Shown here in pieces: positions 21,923-33,642 of a stretch of DNA of 64,000 nucleotides. The stretch lies in contig JAGTXZ010000006.1 of NCBI GenBank assembly GCA_018398575.1, positions 930,001 to 994,000 of the forward strand. Direction: 5' to 3'. The notes below the pieces were generated by a model. It made no database searches and was not told where the DNA came from. It saw only the letters and a program-made list of their open reading frames with translations. Positions within the stretch are counted from its first letter, which is position 1. The number at the start of each line of letters is the position of its first letter. The position numbers and the translations under genes are program-made. This stretch comes from Ampelomyces quisqualis. Lineage: Eukaryota > Ascomycota > Dothideomycetes > Pleosporales > Phaeosphaeriaceae.

Positions 21923-23559
21923 ATGGCGCTCATACAAACAAACCCCGACGCCTATGTCATCAAGCCTGAGGCTTCAGCGCCTGCTATTGATACCAGCGAC
22001 TGGCCCCTGCTGCTGAAGAATTACAGCGAGCGTACGGAGCAGCTCACCCCATAGCTCGGTGCAGCCCAGCTAACAGTTGCACAGTGCTCGTACGCACGTC
22101 GCATTACACCCCTATTCCCCAAGGATGCGCGCCTCTGTCGCGAGACATCAAGTCGTACATCAGCTCGGGTGTCATCAATCTCGACAAGCCCTCGAACCCG
22201 TCCAGCCACGAAGTCGTGTCGTGGGTCAAGCGCATGCTCAGGTACGCCGAGCAACTGCAATGCATGTCGCGTCGCATCAGCTGATTTGATTGATAGAGTC
22301 GAGAAGACGGGTCACAGCGGCACCCTTGATCCCAAGGTCACTGGCTGTCTCATCGTCTGCATCGACCGCGCGACTCGTCTCGTCAAGTCTCAGCAGGGAG
22401 CTGGAAAGGAGTACGTGTGTGTCATCCGCATGCACGACAAGCTGCCTGGCGGCGAGGCGCAGTTTGCGCGCGCTCTCGAGACCCTTACTGGTGCCCTCTT
22501 CCAGCGACCGCCGCTCATTTCCGCCGTGAAGCGTCAACTCCGCATCCGAACGATCCACGAAAGCAAGCTCTACGAGTTCGACAATGAGAGGCAATTGGGC
22601 GTTTTCTGGGTCAGCTGCGAAGCTGGAACCTACATCCGTACTCTGTGTGTGCATCTCGGTCTTCTGCTCGGTGTGGGCGCGCACATGCAAGAGCTGCGCC
22701 GTGTGAGGAGTGGAGCCATGGACGAGACCAAGGATTTGGTCACCCTCCACGACGTCCTCGATGCGCAATGGGTGCACGACAACAACCGCGACGAGACCCA
22801 CCTGCGACACGTCATATCCCCCCTCGAGAGTCTCCTGACGAGCTACAAGCGTGTAGTCGTCAAGGACAGCTCTGTCAACGCCATCTGTTACGGTGCCAAG
22901 CTCATGATTCCTGGTCTTCTTCGTTTCGAAAAGGGCATCGAGATCCACGAGGAGATTGTTCTGATGACCACCAAGGGTGAGGCCATCGCGCTCGCATACG
23001 CGCAAATGTCGGCCGTCGAGATGTCTTCCTGTGATCACGGTGTTGTCGCGAAGATCAAGCGTGTCATAATGGAGCGCGATCTCTACCCAAGGAGATGGGG
23101 TATGGGACCAGTTGCGACCGAGAAGAAGAAGATGAAAGAGGCTGGTACTCTTGATGTAAGTCTGAACGTGATCGAATTGGAGCGCAGGGCTGACCCGTAT
23201 AGAAATTTGGCCGACCGAACGAGAAGACTCCCGCCAAGTGGAACAACGAGTACAAGGACTTCAACAGGGCTGAAGGAGAGACAGGATTGCCTCTTGCTCA
23301 GACCACCTCAACCTCTGAGGTTCTTGCCGCACCCGCCATCCCTGCTACCGGACTGTCCTCGAGTGCTCAAGCTGAAGCTGAGGCCGAGGCTGGCGCTGCT
23401 ATGGACGTTGACAGCAAGAAGCGCAAGAGCCGCGATGAGGACGACGAAACACCGGAGGACAAGGCCGAGCGCAAGCGCAAGAAGAAGGAAGAGAAGGCCG
23501 CCAAAAAGGCGAAAAAGGAGAAGAGGAAGAGCAAGGCCGCGGACAGCGACTCTGATTGA
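21923..23559 (+). CDS. CBF5: H/ACA snoRNP pseudouridine synthase Cbf5 (dyskerin), 493 aa
   Basis: Catalytic subunit of H/ACA ribonucleoproteins, converting uridine to pseudouridine in rRNA and snRNA in the nucleolus. Exons 21923-22031, 22085-22241, 22297-23155 and 23203-23559; the joins restore NYSELLVRT, MLRVEKTGHSGTLD and GTLDKFGRPNEK. TruB-type catalytic motif GHSGTLDPKVTGCL contains the essential Asp. PUA domain near residues 260-340 (VVVKDSSVNAICYGAKLM). The C-terminal tail is Lys/Glu-rich (KKRKSRDEDDE and further KKK blocks), as in yeast Cbf5. The published length for yeast (about 480) agrees. The first exon is short and its start MALIQTNPDAYVIKPE fits the family. Confidence 0.95.
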
Positions 23560-24134
23560 GCGCTCGAACGCGTAGACGAATGATATCAGATACAGCAAAC
23601 TACGCTGGGCTGTTGTTGGTTGTACGACTGAAGTGTACCGCTCGCGAGTTTACGTGTCGCGATGCTGTCTCATCCTTGGACACTTTGTCAGTGTAACATA
23701 CGGAAAAAGAGCGTATGGGAAATGGCGTTTCGGATGGCATCACGGAGTTTCGGCGCGTCAAAACTACTGCGACAGGGACAGTCGATTTAGATGTTGGATT
23801 GCGATCTAGCCATGTTCCAGTCACACATCAATGCAGTTCTTCAAGTTCGATTATCGTGCTTCGAAGGTGCAAATAATAAAATCGGTGAACGAAAGTGCTT
23901 GATTCTCCGTGTCACTGAGGCGCATGGAGTGCTACCGAATGTTCTCGAAGCTTCGATTGGCGTTGACGTCGTTGTCTCCCCACCGTTTGCGCACGAGCCA
24001 CCAGCGGCCTTTGACCGCCGCGACTGAGGCTTGATATCCTAGAACCTTTCCACTTCTACATCGACAACAAATACACGAGACATTCAACACACGCAAGAGA
24101 TACCATATCGCTCTTCGTATAATCATAATCCACA
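23560..24134. other. Intergenic, promoter of the Hsp40 gene
   Basis: 575 bp with no gene seen. A run of CA/AC-rich sequence (24060-24134) directly precedes the start codon and is probably the 5' UTR. Confidence 0.4.
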
Positions 24135-25442
24135 ATGGTCAAAGAAACAAAGCTATACGATTCATTAGGTGAGTTTACTCCCTCGTGCCCCACCTCACCG
24201 CCGCTATGTAGCTCGGTGGGTGTGTGTAGGCATGCAAGTACTAACAGATGTTTGTAGGGATATCATCGACAGCAACGCAGGAAGAGATAAAGAAAGCGTA
24301 CCGCAAAGCTGCGCTGAAGTGGCATCCTGACAAGAACAAGGACAACCCACAAGCATCGGAGAAGTTCAAAGGTAAGGCTGGAACCACCCATCAATCCCCC
24401 CCTAAAATGCTGACAATGCATTACAGAATGTTCGCAAGCCTATGAGATCCTCTCTGATCCCGAAAAGCGCAAGATATATGACCAGTATGGTCTCGAATTT
24501 CTACTTCGCGGCGGCGCGCCACCCCCAGAGCAGAGCGCCGGCGCTGGCGGAGACCCGTTCGGGGGAAACAGCGGCGGCTATCCATTTACAAGCGGCGGCG
24601 GGATGCCTGGTGGCACACGCTCGTTCCATTTCTCGACTGGCGGCGGCGGCGGCGCGAACGGCTTCAACTTTTCGAATGCAGACGACATCTTCTCGCAATT
24701 CATGCGCGGTGGTGGCGTAAACGGCGACGAAGATGACTTTTTCGGAGGTGGAGGTGGTTTCGGCATGGGCGGTATGCCTGGTGGTCTGGGCGGAGGAGGT
24801 GGGAAAGGAAGAAGTGGACGCTTTGCGGGCGGCAGGCGAGCGCCAGAGCCAGAGGTCACAGTGGTGGAAAAGCCGTTAGCTGTGAGCCTGGAAGAGCTAT
24901 ATGGCGGCACTACCAAGAAGTTGAAAATCAAGAGGAAGACATACGACCCGGAGACTAACAGGCAGAGCACGCAGGATCGAATCCTGGAAGTGCCGATCAA
25001 AAAGGGCTTGAAGGCGGGCAGCAAGATCAAGTTTTCGGACGTAGGTGACCAAGTCGAAGGCGGAACCCAGGACCTGCACTTCATTGTAGCAGAGGTGAGC
25101 GACATCCCATCCATCGTATCGTGAGACAGCAGAGCTAACATGTCCCAGAAATCGCATCCCCTCTTCACCCGCGAAGGCGACGATATCAAGCACATCATCG
25201 AGCTTGACCTCAAAGAAGCCCTCACCGGCTGGCGACGAACCGTCCAAACAATCGATGGCAAGCAACTCAGCGTTGGCAGCGGCGGACCCACAGGACCGAC
25301 GTGGACAGAACGATATCCGAATCTCGGCATGCCTAAGTCGAAGAAGCCTACAGATCGAGGCGACTTCGTAGTCGGTGTCAAAATCAAGTTCCCCACGAAC
25401 TTGACAAGTCAACAAAGAGAACAGCTCAAGCAGATTCTATGA
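24135..25442 (+). CDS. SIS1: Type II Hsp40 co-chaperone, Sis1-like, 369 aa
   Basis: J-domain protein that stimulates Hsp70 ATPase. Exons 24135-24168, 24258-24371, 24427-25094 and 25149-25442, all GT-AG. J domain at residues 1-70 with the invariant HPDKNKD and YEILSDPEKRKIYDQYG. Then a long Gly/Phe-rich region with a Gly-rich, Met-containing stretch to about residue 235 that lacks the zinc-finger CxxCxGxG repeats, which places it in type II. The C-terminal substrate-binding domains begin at LAVSLEELYGGTTKKLKI and end LTSQQREQLKQIL. The intron after only 34 coding bases, inside the J domain, is common in fungal DnaJ genes. Confidence 0.92.
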
Positions 25443-27263
25443 GCTGACCACAAAACAAAGCAACTTTTTTCTTCTCAAGTAAATGCTTTCATCATAAAGC
25501 CAACACTGGGCAACACATTCTATCGAAGCTCTTGCGAGCGAGGCGTTGGCGGGTCTCTTTGGAAATCATTTTCGAGATTAGTATATCTCTCTTTCCATAT
25601 TTCATTAGTATTTAAGCGACGAAAGATGCACAAGGACGAAGAGTGAATCATGAGTGTATGAAAGTTATGACAGATAAACAAGAAATCGATATACGTTCAC
25701 GAACCAAAGTTGTGCTTGCGACTAGTACTCGATCGCTCTTACTTACGAGTTGAGCCATGTGATTGACCGACGGGTCAATAACAAAGTTGGTACCAACTCG
25801 TTCTTGCTGTCGCTGCACTATTCCCTTCATCTATTTGTTATCTAATTTCCCATGGAGTCTACATCACAAATTACTGCAGTACGCACTGCTCACGAACATG
25901 CCATCTTATGTGGCGCTTACGATATGCAGACAGGACGGTCCTGGCAGCCTGGTCGGGGTTGTCTTGAGATGAAAGAGCTGCACTGTTGATGCGATACACC
26001 TTCTCTTATAGCAACTTGCAGGTCACCCTGTGGTACTTTCGCCTTTCGTCACGAGGTGTTGAATTTGAGCCCCCCCCCCTCCCTAGCACTCTAATTGCAA
26101 GTAATTTCTCTTCGCAAGGAGTGAGGCCGCGTCCCATGTATGTTTTGTGTTTATTTCTTTTCTGCACCGCCAACACGGCGGACTACTGTCTCGAGCAACG
26201 CTTACAAGCCGCTCCTAAACACTAAGCCGTATACTCCTCTCTCTCAACGCAATAAGCTCTTAACTGGCAGAAGGCCCCTTGCTTAAGAAGACAGTAGGTG
26301 TTAAGTGTTCAAGTTACAAGAACCGCTAAGGTTGGTGCCCACACACCGCAAACATAGCGCTCTGCGCGTCCCACATGCCCCACATGCCCTTCGGGAGGCC
26401 AATTAGTAGATACTTTTGTAGTCACTAGGACGTTAATGAATACTGACCAACCAAAATCCCCAAGAGACAAGTGTGTTAAGTTTCCAGCCTTTTCAGGCTC
26501 CGCGGCAACGCACATCTTTGCAGTGCATCACTATAGGTAGATATTGAACGCCCACTGCAATCGTTGTATTACCAGCGGCGACGGATTTTCCACGTCCCGA
26601 CCCGTCTTCGCCTTTAATCCATCGCAGAAGCCTCCGCATGATAGGAGCTAAAAAGCATTCCCATGTTGTTTTGCGGTTCATAAGCCACGCTCGTCTGTCA
26701 GGATCCAATTTATTCTGGAGAGCGGTATACTTGGACTTCCCTAAAGCGCTGTCATTACACTGATGAAGACCCCTCGCAAGGTGCGAGCACTGGATATCAT
26801 GATTGTCGCCTACTTTGCAAGGCTGTGGATTGTTACGAAGCTACTGGAGCCGCGTCTGTTGCTTTGTCACTAGTAAAGCTTGGGTTTAGTAAGATCAAAG
26901 TGAGCATAGCTCTCATTTGTTATAGTGACATGATCCCGTCTCTATGCGTACTAAAAGCAAGATCAGTAAAAAAACTAGAATCTGGAAAAAAGTACCCCAG
27001 ACTACATCGAATCGAGACATTCCACATGAAAGTTACGTTATGTATTTCTAAGGTCCTCACAACTTTGCTTCCGCTCATGAGCTATGTTATGAGCATTGAG
27101 AAATACGCATAAATCGAGATATTAACGAAGTACGACAGGTACACTTACAACTACCTATACACCCGAGACACAGTATCTCCAGATACCTCGATGACCCTTT
27201 GCATCCCAAGAAACCTCGTTAGAATAGAAATTCCACATCGTTACCAAGTAGATACGCACATGA
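25443..27263. other. Gene-poor start of accessory island
   Basis: 1.8 kb with only short scattered frames and no recognised domain. A C10 homopolymer lies at 26070-26079. It marks the change from compact housekeeping genes to the degenerate island that runs to about 35.5 kb. Confidence 0.4.
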
Positions 27264-28159
27264 TTGCATGGCCATGATCTTTGTAGCAAGCTCCTAGACG
27301 TTAGATCACCAAAGATAATCCTTGAGATTAGCAAATTGCATGTCTTTCTAAGACAGAACCAGGACAAGCGGGGAAAACATCAATGTCTAAGCAGTTGCTG
27401 GTGTAAGACGGACCCTGTACTACAACTAACGACAAAAACCTTAAACAAGTTGAGAAGCAGGCTAGCAATATCAAAGCTGGCGAAGACATTCAGGGAGGCA
27501 GCAGAGATGTGTATCAAGCTTGGCATCGATTTCATCTGGGTCGATGCGATATGCAAGTATTGCCATCGAGGATGTCTTTCGAGATCTTGTGTGTTGACTT
27601 GAGCAAGCAGGTTTTGTTCAGGATAATCACGATGATTGGGAGTGGACTGCATCTACGATGGCTGATGTTTGTGAGATTTCTGATGTCACAGCGATGGAGG
27701 ATGTTCCTTGCGAACCCGACCTCGACAGGGAAGCCCTGCCGGGCTTTACGTATCAAGACTCCAGCCCGCAAGATCGGCCGCTTTTTACACGGGTTGGGTC
27801 TCTTAGGAAAAGATTCTTTCACCCAGAATTCTTCCGCGACGCGTATAGACCCTAGGCATGGTGTCTGGACTATGTTCACAGAGCTCGACAGTGCCGATGT
27901 ACAAGCTTTGAGGACAAAAGCCATCCCTAGTTAAGTAGCGTTGCTACTAACGAAAGAGAGTGATCGCCTCCCCGCTTTGGTAGGCATGGTAAAGCGCGTC
28001 ATGAACCTTCGGAAACATGACTCTATTGCGCGGAAATGTGTAAAAGCGGGCCATGATTTGACCTTGCCTTCTGGTCTATTGCTGGACTGCGACCAGGAAC
28101 TGATATTCTGTCCTGGTCCTGGGCATCTAGAAAAGGGTAAGTGTACCTCAAGCCCTTGA
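27264..28159 (+). pseudogene. Decayed HET-domain (heterokaryon incompatibility) gene
   Basis: HET proteins trigger cell death after fusion of unlike hyphae. Pieces of the domain occur in the right order but in different frames: TDPVLQLTTKTL and AKTFREAAEMCIKLGIDF ending FIWVDAIC (27400-27560), NHDDWEWTASTMADV (about 27630-27665), then a weak match to the usual GWVLQER block cut by an in-frame TAG (about 27790-27830), and TKESDRLPALVGM (27950-28000), the usual segment after the domain. An intron-like 54-bp GT...AG stretch (27557-27610) follows VDAIC, but joining it leaves the frame off by one. Several shifts and stops make it clearly inactive. The N-terminal limit is uncertain. Confidence 0.7.
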
Positions 28160-28919
28160 AGCCAATCCGAGCCTCGTGAGTATTAGAACTTCTTGGACTC
28201 GAGTTCACGGCAGTCAGTGGCGCCTATGTTTATCGATATATTACAAGATGCGAGTATTTTGATAAGTAGCCGCGTCGTAATGAGTGTCGCTTAAGTATGT
28301 GATGTTCACGAAAGCCGTTTAGGATAGTCTTTATCTAGTCCTCTCACTTATATCGCCATCGCGACCGATCCTATTCCAGGCTCTTCCCTCGATTGTAGCA
28401 ACTATGGGCATTGTACTACAGTCACAATATCGATTGATGCTTGGATTCAATCCCCTCGAGCACAATAACCTCACCAACCTTCCTGCGCCGTTTTATACTC
28501 CCACTTTTCACCTCGCGAGGCTTGGGCGAGACGTCGAACTTTTCGCCGAGATATATTCAAACCGAAGCTGCCATACTCGCCTGGAGAAGGGATCTGCTTC
28601 AGAGGGCCGCGAAAATTGTGGCCCTTGAGCTTGTGCCACTTTCGACTTTTACCGCCAGGCGCCGTTGGTTGCCCCAGCATTTTACCGCAGCAACCACTGC
28701 CGCAGCCGTAATCACTATTTTCCTAGCTCTCCCCCGCCGCATATACTTGTCCGGACCTATGGGGAATCATCCTCACCACCTAGACACCATCACCATGCCA
28801 TAGTTTTGCTGCAATTGTATGCACGATTTGCTTGAGGGCGTGATTATTAATTTTCAGTAAGCTGGCCGGGTCCAGAGAAGACGACAAGATTAATGTTATG
28901 ATGCTAATGGGGCGTCTAG
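28160..28919. other. Degenerate spacer in island
   Basis: A 120-codon plus-strand frame (28441-28803) covers much of it without any recognised motif. It may be the decayed start of the relic that follows or a third remnant. Confidence 0.3.
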
Positions 28920-31260
28920 CGCTGATGACCCTGAGCTGGAGCAATTGCTGAAGAGGCTGCATCGACATGAGTTGACGCAGTCTGTGTTTGGCACTTTTGA
29001 ACATCACGCCACCCAACTTAGCAGTAGCATCTACTAGAACTTCGAGGATCTACACGACATCTTGGAGCCATATGAGGCGTTGATACAGTCGAGATGGCAA
29101 AAAAAGACACTTGGATCCTGCTTGCGGCCTGGCCTGCCATGCAACAAGTCTACCGTCCCGATAACTGCCAGGACGCCATGCCATATAGTAAGCGCAGCGT
29201 CATTTAAACTATTCGAGCTAGGTCTGACTGTAGCCAGTAAACATCGAGAACCTTGTCAAATCAAAGCCCCTACTCGTTTTCCTTAGTGCGAGAGGTCGAC
29301 AGCTTCCCTGGACATTCATCGCTTCAGAAGGATATTATGCCTCGCTCGAAGCGATAATGCTGTCGATTTCTAATGATGTGATCTACTACAAAGAGATCGA
29401 GTTCACGAGTGTGCCCGATCCCGACACTTAAGGCGAAATTGTCAACATCAAGGGACTAGACGGGACACCACCAGCGGAGGATTAATAATCCCGCTTATGT
29501 TCTCGATCGGGACTTTTGAATATGCATATACAAGAGAGATTCTTGCGATTTCTTTGTGTATGTGCAAAGCTCATCTTGCAAGATGAGCTGAGGGAAACAG
29601 CCATGGCAGACCCTATCGCGACAGAACCGAATATATTCGAGTCGCTCGATGACAAGCGCGGAAAAAAGTGAAACTTCTTGAGCGGGTTGATGATCGCATG
29701 ATGTCGTGGATGGGATGCAAATAACTTCGCAAAGCTTCATTGTCATATAACAGCCACCCTACACACAGAAAGAGAGCACGTTTGGCTGTTGCATGAGGAC
29801 CTGGCTACATGGCTCACACTTCGTGAGTACGAATACCATGCGCACCCCGAGACGAAAGCGAAGCTAGGAGCGGATTCGGGCAGACTGGCATACCAGAAGC
29901 ACATCGCTGAGGCAGTGGTTGTGAAGTCTTATGTCATGCTTGCCAGATGGCAAGAGCTTGAGCGACGATTCTCAGAGTTCGACAAACTTTTCCAGGATGG
30001 TACCAGGATTCATGACCAATTCATGCGATATACGAGGTTGAGAAAATCGCACAATCGATCAAAAATTCCCTTGCTACTGAGGTAGCCGTGGCCACATTTG
30101 CAGCACCAAATATGCAGAATATAGGTAAATCGCGTTATAATCTTTCGAAGAAATTGACGCAGATCATACGGAAGGACAACTTGTCGTCCGCACAGACTCG
30201 ATTGCTCGACATTTTCAACGTCTCCCTCGACCCATGCAAGCCTTTGAGAGACCTGTGGAACTCTCGTTCTACTTGGAGTCGATAAATATGGTGTTGCGCT
30301 AGCCGATGGTACCATATCCGCGCGAATCATGTCTTTACTCACAACACTGTCAATCGTGGCGGATTGTCACGTACAAATCAGCCTCTGGAAAATGTCGTAT
30401 ATGGTAAAAACTTGTCAGCATGATAATTGCGCAAGACGCGTGGACTTTGGCACTATTGTCGAATTCGGAGAGTGGGTATCTCAATTACAAAAGGTTGCGC
30501 TTCAGCACCAGCATCTATACCCGTACCCGGAAAAGTTATACTACCCTGCAAATAAGCGGCCGGGTTGAGATCATACTGGCGCTATGCGTCGGGCAGAAAG
30601 TAATCTGGACAAGTTGTGGGCAGATATGGAGTCAATGATGGAGAAGAACACTGGATACGCTCGACATGCCATCATACAAAATTGCCTCGCAGGGGAAATC
30701 CTCCAAAAAGAGCCATGGGCTGAGCCAGACATCCTAAGCAGGAAGACATGCGCCAAGTACGAGTCATGGTATAATACGGATCACGATAAAGGCTGCAAAT
30801 TACCGGATGGTTCAAAAAGATGTCTATTGAGGAGAGAACTAAGACGAAGACCCGTGGCAAACCTACACCAAACACTGCGATAGCGCAACATCTGAATGTT
30901 CGACAACCTAAAGACTTACCGGCTTCGGAACGAAAGACATTCACGATCGATCCGCGTACTCACAAAGTCTTCAAAACCATCTTCTACTCTGCCACCTCCG
31001 AGTCAAGCAATCTTACAAAACCAATCATGTGGGACCAATTTAATCGATCCATTCACATGACACGTCATGGTTTCGCGGTCGAGAATACGCATGGCTCAGC
31101 TTGGCAGTTCACCCCAGGCGACGCTACTGGGCCGGACCGCAATATACAGTTCCACATGCCTCACCCAGATAGTAGTGTGCCGCATGTAATGGCAAAGTGG
31201 TTCGGCCGTCGCCTTGGTCGGGTGTATGGTTGGGGTGCTGACACATTCAAGCTTGCTTGA
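28920..31260 (+). pseudogene. Decayed member of a large uncharacterised fungal protein family
   Basis: Pieces in three frames can be lined up, in order, with a widespread unnamed ascomycete family of about 800-1000 residues that I recognise only by pattern: the block LLAAWPAMQQVYRPDNC (29115), NLVKSKPLLVFLSARGR (29250-29310), ERFLRFLCVCAKLILQDEL (29540-29590), EHVWLLHEDLATWLTLREYE (29780), ARWQELERRFSEFDKLF (29940), SKKLTQIIRKDNLSSAQTRL (30150), RRAESNLDKLWADMESMMEK (30590) and the conserved C-terminal GSAWQFTP ... IQFHMPHP ... GRRLGRVYGW (31095-31230). At least four frame changes and several stops (for example near 29018, 29430 and 29670) separate them. The last 147 codons (30820-31260) are still open. 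No biochemical function is known. Confidence 0.65.
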
Positions 31261-31654
31261 ATGAATGAAGGTGACTAAGAAAGGAGAGACAGGGTGCAGT
31301 CGTTGATGGAAACGAGTGAGAATGTGCATCACAGTTTCAGGAATGGCTAGGCAATGAGGTGTAGCGAGATCGATATTGCAGCCACCGGCTGAGTGATCTA
31401 CGTGTTTTTAGCGAAGAGGCTATGACTGTCTGTTTCGAATAGGGTCGTTGTGCGGCATCTCGTAAGAGCGAAGTTCAGATTCCAGCTACACACACTGCAC
31501 ACAGCACACACATCTGAAACACTGCCTTCTTTAAATCTCAACGCTTTCTTCTTGAGTATGATGACGCAATCTCCTAGTTTTCACCTCTCTTTGACAGGTT
31601 CCCGCAGGTCAGAAGCAGCACGTCCCAATTAATATACATCATCACCTCAAGCGC
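31261..31654. other. Short spacer in island
   Basis: About 400 bp between the family relic and the minus-strand frame; no gene seen. Confidence 0.3.
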
Positions 31655-32011
31655 CTATCCACCAATGCTCTGGAAACCAGCTGCCACGTTCGCAGCACCT
31701 TTTGCCATATCCGCTAGCCATAATGCCTCTAAAGCTCTTGTTCTATCATCTTGTACCACGCCACGTTCCAGCGTCCATAGTGCGTGCTCGTCTTCAGCAG
31801 GGCTAGCACCCAGTTTGTCAGACTTGAATACACGGACTGCGGCCGAGAGGAGTATCCGAGTATTGTTGTCGACGGTGTCCTTGATATCTACTGGATAGCC
31901 GATTTCCAATCGCGCCAACAGGTCTCGCACCTCTTTGACTGTGACTTTCGCCCCTTCAGAAAGTCTGTGCGTACAGTAATACGTGCTTAAAAGATACATG
32001 AAAAAGTGCAC
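31655..32011 (-). CDS. Unrecognised open frame, possibly a 3' exon or gene fragment, 118 codons
   Basis: The composition is protein-like (VKEVRDLLARLEIGYPVDI, ALEALWLADMAKGAANVAAG) and predicted helical, with a natural-looking Gly-rich end. An acceptor-like CGCACAG lies just inside its N-terminal part (about 31970), so it may be the last exon of a gene whose upstream exons have decayed. I do not recognise a family, and the surrounding island is full of relics, so a functional gene is doubtful. Confidence 0.35.
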   Translation of the reverse strand: MHFFMYLLSTYYCTHRLSEGAKVTVKEVRDLLARLEIGYPVDIKDTVDNNTRILLSAAVRVFKSDKLGASPAEDEHALWTLERGVVQDDRTRALEALWLADMAKGAANVAAGFQSIGG

Positions 32012-32581
32012 GACAAAATGATAATATTGGCGAAACCGCCGATCCTTGTTTTGGGCATGCGAAGCCCACGCTGCATCATGGAGGTCGTCCTATATCTGGA
32101 GGAATGTATGTTCGCCGCTCGCGACCGTGTGCGTCGTATGGTCCTCCACATGGGACAAGCACTTGCCACATGGCGGTTGTGGGTTTGTAGCCAGGTGCGT
32201 AGCATTTAAAGAATGTGGAGATATCTTGGGCCAAATCAAGGAGAGGACACGAGGTGGATGTGTGATGCCGCAGGCTGAAACCACAGCAACTTCATTTGGG
32301 GCTCTTCGCCATGTGCTAGTGCCAAGTGCAGCATACAGTTATGTTTGTAACTATCCCTGTCCCTATCAGCGATGTAAAGATTTCAAGATTCGGTTTCCTT
32401 CTTTACAACGACCGCGATTCATTGCACCTCTGCAATTTATGCCGAGGAAAATGATTATATCAACTTAACTTCTCAGCTCTTCTGTCATGATGCATAGATG
32501 TAGGCAATCAATCGTGGCGTTCAGTGAATTTCGAGCTGCTACCGTCCAGACTCCGCAACAAACAAATATGGATCAAATATT

Positions 32582-32726
32582 TGATTTGATTTGTTTGGTT
32601 TTAACCAAACAAGCAAATCAAATATAGGTAGCTGTCTTTACCAAACAAGCAAATCAAATATAGGTAGCTGTTTTTACCAAACAAGCAAATCAAATATAGG
32701 TAGCTGTTTTTACCAAACAAACAAAT
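32582..32726. repeat. 36-bp tandem repeat joined to an inverted repeat
   Basis: Three full 36-bp units start at 32604, 32640 and 32676 and a partial fourth starts at 32712 (unit begins ACCAAACAAGCAAATCAAAT and ends TAGGTAGCTGTTTTT). Copies differ by about one base. The sequence just before unit 1 (about 32582-32602, TTGATTTGATTTGTTTGGTT) is the near-perfect reverse complement of the unit's first 20 bases, so the array begins with a large hairpin. The array ends directly before an ATG at 32727. Confidence 0.85.
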
Positions 32727-33642
32727 ATGAAGACGTCCGAAGGAGAAGGTCTAGTTGACACCGACATGGCTGATGTTGGGCATAGCGGCGCCTTGCGTCC
32801 TGGCGACAACGTGCCGGGCACCAGCATGCCCGCCAATATTGCTCCCAGTGGCCCTATCCATGCAGTTTCTGCCCCTCAGCCTCTCAATCTCAGCGCGCTC
32901 TAGCCAGACGACAAATGCAAACAAGTTAGCCTTTCAGCAAAGTTGTGCCGTTTTAAGCAACGGAGGTAAATTCGGCAATTGTCTTACTGAAAGAGAAATA
33001 CCTGGTTCTGGACCGCTACAGGGCCACCTGTATCCAAGATACCCCAGGTAGTATTGCTGCTATGTATCCTTGGTGGTATGTTTTTCATGCATACATCACA
33101 CATATCGATACGCAAAAAAGATTGTGGAAGATGACGGGATCATGCAGCTGGTTCACGCCAAGAGGAAAGAATTGGGCGATTTTAGTGGTCTGGATATCGA
33201 CCGCAGCTACAAGTCCACGACAAACATTCCCAACGGAGAGCAGAAGACGGGCTTAGGCCAGCTTCTCTTGCTCCTTCGCATTGCCGATGACGATTGGGCG
33301 GCCATTCACAAAACCAGCATTTTACACCAGCAGAGCAACCCTGATTTGGCTTTCCAAGCGATCGCGCAAAAGCTCGAGAGCAAGATCGTCACCAACGATA
33401 CCAATCTATCACAAAATCTAACGTCCCGCGAGAAGGCTTACAAGACGTATGCTAGTTCAGTACACTCTCGACTAGAGGGGCATAGCTTCCGGCCTTTCAT
33501 ACCCCAGTGCAGCTGCACATCTGTTCCCAGTACCCTCAGACATGTGAGAATATTTTCTAATTGTATCAGAACCTTCTCGCACGCAATAGCTATATCCCAA
33601 GGGCTCCTTAGGGCTCCTTATGTGTTCCTTGGATTGAGGTAA
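32727..33642 (+). pseudogene. Decayed gene of unknown function
   Basis: An ATG frame of 58 codons (32727-32903: MKTSEGEGLVDTDMADVG ... APQPLNLSAL) stops at TAG. A further coding-like stretch in other frames (KEKYLVLDRYRATC near 32990) is followed by a good open frame from about 33116 to 33500 (KKIVEDDGIMQLVHAKRKEL, GLGQLLLLLRIADDDWAAI). Introns could explain some but not all of the shifts. No family recognised. The start immediately follows the tandem repeat, whose last copy would be its 5' leader. Confidence 0.35.

Noticed and set aside
27557..27610. A normal 54-bp intron in the HET gene that would rescue the frame
   Set aside because: GT and AG are in place, but the joined frame is off by one base, and later shifts and a stop remain.
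28441..28803. 120-codon frame as a real gene
   Set aside because: No recognised domain, located between two relics, and no supporting splice or start context.
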